DNA from: Clostridiales bacterium
GTDB lineage: Bacteria > Bacillota_A > Clostridia > Saccharofermentanales > Saccharofermentanaceae
Assembly (NCBI GenBank): GCA_017649745.1
Contig: JAGCGE010000117.1
Span: forward strand, 1-52,251
DNA length: 52,251 bases
Direction: 5' to 3'
Made by a program: the position numbers and the translations under genes. The notes beneath the pieces were generated by a model that made no database searches, had not been told where the DNA came from, and saw nothing but the letters and a program-made list of their open reading frames with translations. Positions 15,977-24,500 of the stretch are shown here, in pieces. Numbering within the stretch: the first letter of the stretch is position 1; each line of letters opens with the position of its first letter.

Positions 15977-17122
15977 ATGAAAGTTCTTATAGTTCCAATG
16001 GCCGCTATGGCAGAGACAGGCGGTCCTTCAACGAGGTGCAGATCACTGGTGTCCGCTTTTTCGAAAGCAGGCATCGATGTTGCTACATGCATGGCTGAAG
16101 ATCTGAACTACAAGAAGATAGAAGGTATCAAGAATTATTACCTGAGTGTTCCAATGCCGTTAGGTCTTCCTGCTTTTATTGCGAAGAAGACATTTCCTAT
16201 GGCCCGTAAACTTGGGCTTACTACTCGAAAAAGTGTGAAGAGCTTTGATCAGGTCCTTTATTATACGGGTAATCTCGATCACGGTTATCTTAAGAAAAGT
16301 GTGAGCGATATCAGGGAGGCAATAAAAGAATTCGATCCTGATGTTGTCTATAGTGAATTCAATATATCAGCCATGATCGCTGCTAAGCTTGAAGGCAGGG
16401 AACTATTTGCTACGACAAGTTATCCTACTCAGCACGAGTATGCTAATGAGCCCGGCCTGGCCAAAGGACTTAACAGATTCCTAAGGGATAATGATCTTCC
16501 TGAAGTTGAGTCAGCATTGAAACTCATCGACATGGCAGACAAGACATTCTGTCCGGGCATAGAAGAACTTGAGCCGATCTACAGAGAGAATATATATTTC
16601 TGCGGATCGATCAAGAATGTCATAAGGGAAGATAAAAAGAGAGACAAGATCCTTGTTTATATGGGAAATGGAACAGTGTCTCCTAAGAAGATGCTGAATA
16701 TATTGAAGAAGTCTTTTTCCAAAAGTGAGTATGAAGTCTACTTTGCATCTAATGCTCTTAAGAGTGCCGATATCGGTAACATCCATGTCGCACCCTTCTG
16801 GGATTTTAACAGCATGCTGGATGAAGCAGTTCTCTATATCAATCACGGCGGTCAAAACAGCATAGTTGACGGACTTATCCACGGCGTTCCTCAGCTGGTT
16901 ATTCCCGGAAAGATCTTCGAGCGAAAGTATAACGCGATGAGTATCTCAGATAATAATGCAGGGATCTTTCTGTCTGCTCATGATCTTGAAACAGAGAAGT
17001 TTCTTATCACCTGTAAGGAACTGATAGATTCAAAAGAAGTCAGAAGACATGCGAAAGAATTGGGAGATAAGTTTCTTAGTGCCGGCGGCATAGATATCAT
17101 CATCAATGAATTGAATAATTGA
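15977..17122 (+). CDS. GT1-type (UDP-glucuronosyl/MGT-like) glycosyltransferase
   Basis: The 381-residue cytosolic protein is a GT-B fold enzyme. Its N-terminal acceptor domain begins MKVLIVPMAAMAETGG, with an HxR-like STRCRSLVSAF helix. The C-terminal donor domain has the NHGGQNSIVDGLIHGVPQLVIPG block (about 295-317) typical of macrolide/UDP-glucuronosyl transferases. It moves a sugar from a nucleotide donor onto a small or lipid acceptor; neither is predictable. AGGAGAGG lies about 16 bp before ATG 15977 and AAAGGAT immediately before it. It appears monocistronic. Confidence 0.87.
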   Translation: MKVLIVPMAAMAETGGPSTRCRSLVSAFSKAGIDVATCMAEDLNYKKIEGIKNYYLSVPMPLGLPAFIAKKTFPMARKLGLTTRKSVKSFDQVLYYTGNLDHGYLKKSVSDIREAIKEFDPDVVYSEFNISAMIAAKLEGRELFATTSYPTQHEYANEPGLAKGLNRFLRDNDLPEVESALKLIDMADKTFCPGIEELEPIYRENIYFCGSIKNVIREDKKRDKILVYMGNGTVSPKKMLNILKKSFSKSEYEVYFASNALKSADIGNIHVAPFWDFNSMLDEAVLYINHGGQNSIVDGLIHGVPQLVIPGKIFERKYNAMSISDNNAGIFLSAHDLETEKFLITCKELIDSKEVRRHAKELGDKFLSAGGIDIIINELNN

Positions 17123-17168
17123 TATCAGGATGCAATAGTAGTGCCTATTTGTAGATAGTTAAAAATAG

Positions 17169-17196
17169 TTTACTTTTCGAAAATCTGTGTTACAAT
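17169..17196 (+). promoter_or_regulatory. Promoter of the first leucine-rich gene pair
   Basis: TTTACT (17169-17174), a 16-bp spacer and TACAAT (17191-17196) with a TGT extension immediately before the -10. It lies about 120 bp upstream of the start codon, so the transcript has a long 5' untranslated region containing a TGTG...CACA hairpin just before GGAGG. Confidence 0.55.
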
Positions 17197-17316
17197 TGCG
17201 AATGGAAGATGAAATGAATTGAGAGAATTGTTGTATGCGATTTTCCCAGTGTGTTTTAGTTTTCCGATTTGTGGGTTTGTTATGTGTGATAAAAAACACA
17301 AAATCGGAGGTATATG

Positions 17317-18153
17317 ATGAAATTTTTTCAAAAGGCGGTGTCAGCGCTCCTGACATCAGTTATTGTGTTGGGCTGCGGTTCAGCACTTCACGCAGATACC
17401 GGTAAAAAGATCGAGATCTGCGATGAGAATTTTCCTGACAAACGATTCAGGGAATTTGTAAGTCTCATGTATGACAGAAACTGTGATTGGTATCTGGATG
17501 ATGATGAGATCTCTCGAGTAACTAAAATTGAGTATGATGGTACTCAATATTTGACGGACAGAGTGATCAAGGCCAAGTCGCTTGAAGGACTTCAGTATTT
17601 TACAAGTCTGCAATCGTTGCATTTGAGCAAAGCTAAAGTCGAGGTTCTTGATCTGACACAAATGGCAAGTTTGACAGATGTTATGTTGATCAATTGCGAA
17701 GAACTTAGGACCATTCGTATCGGAAGTAGTGTTCAATCATTCAAAATGTCTGATTTTGATTATATCGACGAGTTAGATTTCTCGCAGGCATACAATATGA
17801 CTTATCTTGAGCTGCTTCCAACGGATCACATCTATGCAAAGAATGTTCAAACTTCTCTGGATTTTTCTAATTGCCATAAATTAGAGAAAGCTTTATTTAT
17901 GTTTTATCCTGTCAAGGAACTCAAGTTCAGCAGTCAGGCTACAAAATTATCTCTTAATCTGGTGAATACGAAGATCACCGGCATAGATTTTTCTAACTGT
18001 AAGAACCTCACGTATCTGGATATGTGGGGTGTTGAGAGGCCAAGTTTGAAACTTCCATTCCAGCTTTTTAATATCTGCAATGCGTACTATCTGGTTTCGA
18101 GCAAAGGTTATCATGCAACTTATAAAGGCAATGGTTGTTATCTTAGTTACTAA
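17317..18153 (+). CDS. Secreted leucine-rich/EF-hand-like protein 1
   Basis: The 278-residue protein has a signal peptide (MKFFQKAVSALLTSVIVLGCGSALHADTG). The Cys could be a lipobox Cys, or cleavage may follow ALHA. A short NFPDKRFREFV...DRNCDWYLDDDEI segment (about 35-70) is a degenerate EF-hand module, and is followed by irregular leucine-rich repeats (SLEGLQYFTSLQSLHLS, LDLTQMASL, LDFSNC...). This architecture is common in gut Clostridia and is taken to mediate cell-surface binding. ATG 17317 rather than 17314 gives proper spacing from GGAGG. First of three tandem paralogues. Confidence 0.85.
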   Translation: MKFFQKAVSALLTSVIVLGCGSALHADTGKKIEICDENFPDKRFREFVSLMYDRNCDWYLDDDEISRVTKIEYDGTQYLTDRVIKAKSLEGLQYFTSLQSLHLSKAKVEVLDLTQMASLTDVMLINCEELRTIRIGSSVQSFKMSDFDYIDELDFSQAYNMTYLELLPTDHIYAKNVQTSLDFSNCHKLEKALFMFYPVKELKFSSQATKLSLNLVNTKITGIDFSNCKNLTYLDMWGVERPSLKLPFQLFNICNAYYLVSSKGYHATYKGNGCYLSY

Positions 18154-18171
18154 TTTTAGGAGGATATAAAA

Positions 18172-19005
18172 ATGAAAATCTTAAGAAAAATGTTGTCAGT
18201 CGTATTATCGTCTGTAGTCGTACTTAGCTGTGGCTCTGTACTACACGCAGATACAGGAATTGAGATCGACAAGAGTAATTTCCCGGATAGGCATTTCAGG
18301 AACTTCTTGCAGATCATGTATGATTGCAATATGGACTGGTGTCTTGATTCAAATGAGATCGCTAAGATCACTTCTATTGGAAGTGAGAAAAGAGATTATC
18401 AGATCGATGATCTTTATGATGTAACTTCTTTCCAGGGAATAGAGTATCTTACTAATCTTGAGACATTCCATTTAGCCGGTATTGATGTTGAAAGCCTTGA
18501 TCTTTCCAAGAATACTAAGCTAAAAGATATTGAGCTTAGTTCTTGTACTTCGTTGGAGCATCTGAAGGTCGGATCTGGTGTAACACATTTATATCTTGCA
18601 AGTTGTATAAATCTTTTTGATATGGATCTTTCTCAGGCTTATAATCTTGAATCTATGACTTTGACTCCTTTTGGTATGGTACCAAAGATATTGACGAATA
18701 AGACATTGGATCTTTCTGCATGTTCAAAACTCAGCTATCTTTATGTTGCATGGATCCCGCTCACCAATATTAAATTCAGTAGTAATATTACAAAACTGGA
18801 AGTTGATGTTGATTGCGGTACAAGAATAAAGTATCTGGATTTTTCAACATGTAAGAGCCTGACATATCTGAAGATCACAGGCGAAGACGTAACTAGTATT
18901 GATCTGCCTACTCAGTTGTTCACTATATACTCAAGTAAGTATCGTGTTTCCGGCGATTCCTCTTATGGAACTTATAAGGGTAATGGTTGCACGTTGATTT
19001 TCTAA
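18172..19005 (+). CDS. Secreted leucine-rich/EF-hand-like protein 2
   Basis: This 277-residue paralogue lies 18 bp after protein 1 with its own AGGAGG. It has the same signal peptide plan (VVVLSCGSVLHADTG), the NFPDRHFRNFL...DCNMDWCLDSNEI EF-hand-like module and leucine-rich repeats (FQGIEYLTNLETFHLAG, LDLSKNTKL, LDLSACSKL). The C-terminus, YGTYKGNGCTLIF, matches HATYKGNGCYLSY of protein 1. The two are therefore a recent duplication in one transcription unit closed by the terminator at 19038. Confidence 0.86.
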   Translation: MKILRKMLSVVLSSVVVLSCGSVLHADTGIEIDKSNFPDRHFRNFLQIMYDCNMDWCLDSNEIAKITSIGSEKRDYQIDDLYDVTSFQGIEYLTNLETFHLAGIDVESLDLSKNTKLKDIELSSCTSLEHLKVGSGVTHLYLASCINLFDMDLSQAYNLESMTLTPFGMVPKILTNKTLDLSACSKLSYLYVAWIPLTNIKFSSNITKLEVDVDCGTRIKYLDFSTCKSLTYLKITGEDVTSIDLPTQLFTIYSSKYRVSGDSSYGTYKGNGCTLIF

Positions 19006-19037
19006 TATCACCAATCACTCATAACACACTCATAGGG

Positions 19038-19066
19038 AAGGGGACTGTCTTCGGGCAGTCCTTTTC
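19038..19066 (+). terminator. Intrinsic terminator
   Basis: GGACTG (19042-19047) and CAGTCC (19056-19061) form the core stem, extended by AAGG with TTTT, and are followed by a T-rich tail. It ends the two-gene leucine-rich transcript. Confidence 0.8.
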
Positions 19067-19127
19067 TCATACTCGAAAAAGCGAAAATATAAATTGTAAA
19101 CAAATTGAGGCAATGTGAAAAATAATG

Positions 19128-19155
19128 TCAACATACGGATATGTTGTGCTAGAAT
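19128..19155 (+). promoter_or_regulatory. Promoter of the third leucine-rich gene
   Basis: TCAACA (19128-19133), a 16-bp spacer and TAGAAT (19150-19155) with a TGC extension before the -10. The start codon is about 140 bp away. In the leader, ACATATAAG (19228-19236) and CTTATATGT (19244-19252) form a perfect 9-bp hairpin, and TGCGC...GCGCA sits just before GGAGG. Confidence 0.5.
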
Positions 19156-19296
19156 GTCGAGCGGAAGATATTAATGAAGTGAGGGAACTGGATTTTTTCA
19201 TTCCCCCATTTTATTGATAGTTGTTCTACATATAAGACCGCGGCTTATATGTTTGTATTACTGCGCACAAAATGCGCAAATTGGAGGTATTTCAAA

Positions 19297-20100
19297 ATGA
19301 ATTTTTTTACAAAGATGATGTCGACTGCTTTGTCGACGGTGATCGTACTCGGATGCGGTGCTTCACTTCAGGCTGATACAAGCCTTAAGATAAGCACGAC
19401 ATTTCCTGATGCAGGAATGCAGAAGATCGTTAGCCAGTATGATACTAATAAGGACGGATATTTGAATTCAACTGAGAATTCAAATATCAAGACTTTATAC
19501 AATAAGTCAACAAATGCTAATGTAAAGAGCCTTTCCGGTTTGGAAACGCTTACAAGCTGTGCGACTATCGTTTTAGATGGCTGCGATATTGCCAGCATCG
19601 ATCTTAATTCTTATCCTTTGATCCAGAAGATACAGCTCAAGAACTGTTATTCATGCACATCATTCAAGGGTAGCAAGACACTTACAAGTATCGATTTTGT
19701 AAACTGTCCTAAATTGAGTTCTATCGACCTTGCATCATCAACTGAGCTTAATAACGTGGTCATTTCAGGTCTTTTGGGTTTTACAGGTACGCTTGATCTT
19801 TCAAACCAGGCTAAACTTAAGGATGTTTATATCGCAAGTTCAAATTTGAGATATGTGAACTTCAGCAATCAGGCAAAACTTCGTAATCTTGAGATCGAGT
19901 ATACAGATCTCAGATGTCTTGATCTTTCCAAGTGCATAGCTCTTAGTAGTCTTAAATATCTCGGCATTTACGACAATCAGAACTTCGGTTCGATTCAGGT
20001 TCCTGGCGAGATCTTCATGATCCTTATCAACAACCGTGTCGGTAATGTAGGTTATAGCTATACAAACGGTACTACGACCATCAAGATCGGTGTAAGATAA
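19297..20100 (+). CDS. Secreted leucine-rich/EF-hand-like protein 3
   Basis: The 267-residue protein has the signal peptide plan STVIVLGCGASLQADTS, shared with the two upstream paralogues. Its EF-hand loop, DTNKDGYLNSTE (about residues 45-56), is nearly canonical for calcium, unlike the degenerate versions upstream. Leucine-rich repeats follow (LSGLETLTSC, LDLSNQAKL, VNFSNQAKL, LDLSKCIAL). ATG 19297 is used because TTGGAGG lies 9 nt upstream; the longer frame from 19249 has none. It has its own promoter and terminator. Confidence 0.86.
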   Translation: MNFFTKMMSTALSTVIVLGCGASLQADTSLKISTTFPDAGMQKIVSQYDTNKDGYLNSTENSNIKTLYNKSTNANVKSLSGLETLTSCATIVLDGCDIASIDLNSYPLIQKIQLKNCYSCTSFKGSKTLTSIDFVNCPKLSSIDLASSTELNNVVISGLLGFTGTLDLSNQAKLKDVYIASSNLRYVNFSNQAKLRNLEIEYTDLRCLDLSKCIALSSLKYLGIYDNQNFGSIQVPGEIFMILINNRVGNVGYSYTNGTTTIKIGVR

Positions 20101-20145
20101 TCAACTAGTTTTTTTAAGCCAACTCATTTAGCACTTTTATCGAAG

Positions 20146-20173
20146 GAGAACTGTCTAATGACGGTTCTCTTTT
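20146..20173 (+). terminator. Intrinsic terminator
   Basis: GAGAACTGTC (20146-20155) pairs with GACGGTTCTC (20160-20169) around TAAT (10 bp with one G-T), followed by TTTTG. It ends the third leucine-rich gene transcript. Confidence 0.85.
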
Positions 20174-20181
20174 GTTATAAT
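20173..20181 (+). promoter_or_regulatory. Extended -10 promoter for the flavin reductase/DUF4132 unit
   Basis: TGTTATAAT (20173-20181) gives a TGn-extended perfect -10, placed directly after the terminator stem and about 43 bp before ATG 20224. Its -35 region overlaps the terminator and is not recognisable. Confidence 0.5.
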
Positions 20182-20223
20182 AAATAGGTTAATAACTTAT
20201 ATATAAGCAAAGGAGAAGATCAG

Positions 20224-20697
20224 ATGAATTTTGAGACAGATATTTTCAGTGTATATGATAAGAAATGGGCTCTTTTAACGGCAGGCGATAAAGATAAGTA
20301 TAATACGATGACAGTTTCATGGGGCGGACTTGGCACTTTGTGGAGTAAGCCGGTTGCTACAGTTTATGTCAGAACTTCAAGATTGACACATGATTTTATG
20401 GATAACGGAGAGTACTTTACCGTTAGTTTTTATCCTGAATCATACCGTCAGCTGCTCTTGACATTGGGTTCGAAGTCAGGTCGTGACATTAACAAGATGG
20501 ATCTTCCTGAGCTTACAGCCAAGGAGATTTGTAACACTGTTACATTCGAAGAAGCAGAGATCACACTGGTCTGTAAGAAGCTTTTTAAGCAGAAACTGGA
20601 TCCTTCCAACATGCTTCCTGAGATCGCAGAGCAGTTTTACAAAGGCGATGCAGAACATGACATGTATATCGGTGAAGTTGTGGATATCATCAGGTAA
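20224..20697 (+). CDS. Flavin reductase-like (FMN-binding) protein
   Basis: The 157-residue cytosolic protein resembles the flavin reductase/flavoredoxin split-barrel family. It has the W-A-L-L-T-A-G-D opening, NTMTVSWGGLGTLWSKP (substrate/flavin contact segment, about 28-44), a VYVRTSRLTHDF block and a YFTVSFYPESY strand. It probably binds FMN. AAAGGAGA precedes ATG 20224. It starts a same-strand run with three further genes, including the DUF4132 protein; gaps are small (25, 4 and -4 bp). Confidence 0.85.
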   Translation: MNFETDIFSVYDKKWALLTAGDKDKYNTMTVSWGGLGTLWSKPVATVYVRTSRLTHDFMDNGEYFTVSFYPESYRQLLLTLGSKSGRDINKMDLPELTAKEICNTVTFEEAEITLVCKKLFKQKLDPSNMLPEIAEQFYKGDAEHDMYIGEVVDIIR

Positions 20698-20722
20698 TCT
20701 TTTTCGCGACAGAGGGATAGAA

Positions 20723-21160
20723 ATGTTAGTTTACGTTAATCAGAAGAGTATAGGAAGAAATAAAAAGATAAAAACAGTTCCGCTTGAGTATGATAAGGTC
20801 CCGACCACAATCAGTGAACTTATAGAAGAGACCGTGAAGATCATGGTAGATGATTTTATTACTCGAAAAGAAACTATTAAAGAATCACCGCTTACAAGTG
20901 AACAGATAGAGGATCTGAAGGAGATCGGTAAGATCTCTTTCGGATTTATCTACAATGACAAGATGCCCGATCTTGATAAGTCGATCGAGACAGCGCTCCT
21001 TGCTTATTTTGACGGACTTGTCTGCATATTCATTAATGATGAGATACAGGATTTCAGACCTGAGAAGGTCGAAGATCTTAAGGACTGTAAGATCGAACTT
21101 AAAGAGAACGATACGATAACTTTTGTAAGGCTTGCAATGCTTGCCGGAAGGATGTGGTAA
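20723..21160 (+). CDS. DUF4132-associated small protein, possibly beta-grasp-like
   Basis: The 145-residue soluble protein starts at ATG 20723 with GAGGGAT upstream; a much longer frame from 20483 overlaps the reductase gene and is not used. Its N-terminus (MLVYVNQKSIG...IKTVPLEYDKVPTTISELIEET) and C-terminus (VCIFINDEIQDF...LKENDTITFVRLAMLAGRMW) each look like strands of a ubiquitin/ThiS-like beta-grasp fold, but this is judged by eye. No function is known. Position just upstream of a DUF4132 gene suggests a partner role. Confidence 0.72.
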   Translation: MLVYVNQKSIGRNKKIKTVPLEYDKVPTTISELIEETVKIMVDDFITRKETIKESPLTSEQIEDLKEIGKISFGFIYNDKMPDLDKSIETALLAYFDGLVCIFINDEIQDFRPEKVEDLKDCKIELKENDTITFVRLAMLAGRMW

Positions 21161-21164
21161 CGAT

Positions 21165-21500
21165 ATGGAGTGTCAGAAACTCGAAGAAGAGATGGATAAG
21201 ATCAACCAGACAGTTGCGAGAAAGAGAAGGAACAGCACAAGACTTTTTATCGCAGCAGGCATCATATTTATTATTGGTGCGCACCCGATCTTCCTTGCGA
21301 TATTGAAACTTCTTGCAGGACCGGATCTGTCGGTTCTGTATTTTGTGCTTATAGGATTAGCGATCATCGGCATCGGACTAGCCGTGGTCTATATACAAAA
21401 CGGGAATAAGAAGAGCATAGCTGAACTTGAAGAGAAACGCAGAGTTTTAAGGAAGGATCTCATCAAGATCAGAGACGAAATGGCAAAAGGAGATAAATGA
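21165..21500 (+). CDS. Small coiled-coil protein with two membrane helices
   Basis: The 111-residue protein has a charged N-terminal helix (MECQKLEEEMDKINQTVARKRR), two hydrophobic helices (about 27-46 and 54-74) and a charged C-terminal helix (KKSIAELEEKRRVLRKDL). ATG 21165 is preferred to the in-frame 21132, which lies inside the previous gene. Its end overlaps the DUF4132 gene by 4 bp (ATGA), implying translational coupling. It could tether the large protein to the membrane. Family not recognised. Confidence 0.75.
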   Translation: MECQKLEEEMDKINQTVARKRRNSTRLFIAAGIIFIIGAHPIFLAILKLLAGPDLSVLYFVLIGLAIIGIGLAVVYIQNGNKKSIAELEEKRRVLRKDLIKIRDEMAKGDK

Positions 21501-24500
21501 GTATGTCATATCAGATTGGATACACCTATCATTGTAAGCTTCGCGAACAGGGAGCAAAGAACAGAAAGAAACTGAGCACTGATTTCTTGGAATTTTACAC
21601 GAGCTTCGGATTTGCTTACAGGAATGGAAAGAATGGCAAGGGAAACAAGCTCTGTGCTGAATATGCAAAGGCGCTCGACGACGGCAAGCCTTCTGATTTT
21701 TTTCGAAAATACGAGAAAGAGACTAAGAAGATCATAAGCGGTGAGTATCTTGATCTGTTCTATGATTGTGTTGATATGGTCACCAGGTGGCAGATAAGTG
21801 ATTCTATTTACAGGAGAAGCTTCAGGACGCCTAAATACGGATTCTACCAGGCAAGGATCGGCTCGATCATGCAGGTGTTTGAGGATATGTCTTGTACAGG
21901 TGTCGGTATCCAAAAGATATTGAAGGGTGACGTTAGCGAAGAGTTCAAGTGTTACGAGAATAATTATATCCATCGTTCGGCTGTGTCGATGTATGCGCTT
22001 GCTGTTCTTCTCGAAAGAGGAGATAAGTTCGTTGAAGCTCATATCGAAGAAAAGGTGATGAACGGTGAGAGTGTATCTGTCGAACTGATTAGAGCGATCT
22101 TGATGAGCAGAAACGAGAAGATGTTCAAGCTTTTGGAGAAGTATCTTCTTGCTGCAAGACTTCAGGAAGGATTACGTCAGGTAATATGTGAGAACCTCGA
22201 CTACGGAACGAAGGAAGCATTCCTTTATTTGTTCAAGGTGATCCTTGATAATGATCTTACGAGATTCGCATCTGTCATGCGTGCGATCTCGACTTACACC
22301 GGTCTTTTCACGATGGACGAAGCTTCGGGTGACAGAATCACAAAGAAGCAGGCTGATCTCATCTACAACTGTCTGAATGATGAGAATGAGCGTCAGAGAG
22401 CTCTTAACAGCAGTGATCATATGGAGTGTTTCATCGGCCTTTGGTCTATCGGTTTTTCTGACATAACAGCGGCATTTGATAAAGCTGTCGAGCTCATAGA
22501 CGGTGATGACAGGGAAAGAAGATTGTCGGCCGCATATTTTATCGCACATTCAGATCTTCCGATGAATTCATCGCAGGTCTGCACCAAGATCTTCGAAAAG
22601 TTCCCTGAAGATTACGAACTTCAGGCTGTTCTCATGAACGGAGCATATATCGAATACATCGGTAATTCGTTCAGGATGTCTTTCAATTCTTACGATAAAC
22701 CGAAGGGCAAGAACTATCCTGATCACAGGGTAGCTGCCGTTTATTCTTATTATTTCGACAGCATCGAAGAATGTGAGAGAGCATATAAGATCCTTTACAA
22801 GATCCAATCTGAATTTCCTAAGAAAAAGATCGAATATAATGAACTTGTATTCCCATGGAATAAGTGTGTCCTCAAGAAGTCGGATTACATCACGAGGATG
22901 ATATACTGCGCGAGTGCATGCCAAAATGATGAATGGATGATGTTCTGCGCGAATAACATCACTGAATGCGATCCTATCAACAGAGCAGATGCATTAAGAT
23001 TCCTGCTTACTGAACCTCGTAATGATGAAGAGTATGAGATCCTTACAAAAGAACTTGGTGATGCTGAGACATATACACGTAAGGTAGCTAACGCACTTCT
23101 TAAGTCTGAAGCTGAGAGACTGGGCGGCAATCTTCCTTCGAGCTGCTACCAAGTCCTTGAAGATCTTCTTAAGCTCAAGAAAGCTGATACGAGAGCATGT
23201 GCTATCGAGCTTCTTATGATGATGGACGACAATGATAAGCTTGCTCTTATCGAGAGACTTCTAACTGATAAGGGCGAAGAGAAGAGAGCTGCAGGACTTG
23301 ATATCCTTCTTAATATGAAAAAGGAGGATTCACCTAAGTTTAAGGAAGCATCATCTCTGACATCGCTTATCGCTTCTCCATCGACAAAAGAGAAGATCCT
23401 CATAGATGAGATCAACAACACATCAACCGGTGATGCAACAGCTGAAGAGGGATTCGGATTTTTCGATCCTTCTGCTACATATACACCTGTATTAGACGAG
23501 AAGTTCTATAACGAATGTATCAAGGTTAAGAACGAATTCCTTCCTAAGAAAGATACCGGCAAGGAACTTAAGATCTTGCTTAAGCTCGATCAGCTTATCG
23601 AAGACAACAAAGAAAAAGAATTCACATATTACGGCGGCACCAGACTCGTCGGTCAGGGCCTTATCAGGTCATATGCAGAAGGTGCGGTATTCCCGCTCTA
23701 TGAGATCTGGGACAAGTTCTATGATGAAGAGATAAATGACCCAAGGCTTCTTACAAGGCTCTATCTTATGCTCGAAAACTACGGCTGGAGTTCGACGACC
23801 AAGAAGGTCAAGGGCGGTGATAAGTTCACGGCTAAATATGCCGAGCAGTTCTTTGGTGATTATATCAATTTTGATCATTCGAAGATCAAGCATTATAACG
23901 ATATCCATCTGATCATCAATTATCTCTATTCTGATAAGGAAAGAGAGGACAGAGATCTGATGGAGAAGGTTGCTTGTGCGATTCTTTATGAGATCTATAA
24001 GTCAAAGGATATGATGATCTTTACTTATAAGGACAGTGATTACATCGAACGTCCTTATGGTAACTACATAAAGAAGGACAAGTATGAGAGAACGATCCTT
24101 ACATGTAATCTGTTCGGCAACCTTTTCGGATACATAAGAACATATAAGGGATTCCCTTTGCACTATGCTCTTTGTAAGAAATATGATTTCAATTTCATAC
24201 GTGACTGTGCTGTATATCGAGAATATGAGAGAAATACAGAAGGCGAGCGAAAGAGTCAGCCTTGTGTTGAAGAATATATGCAGGCTTGCATTTATGGTGT
24301 GATCAGCAAGGACTTCTTCTATAAAGAAGTTACCACCAAAGAGAATATGGGTTATCTTATCGATATGATATCTGGTCTTATGACGAGTATCCGTGATGAT
24401 AAGCCTATCATGAACAGGGGATCAAAGTATTCGGCTATCAGGTTGATCTTCGGAAGAAAATTCGGAAAAGAGATAAGATTCTCTGAGCTTGGAGAAGAGG

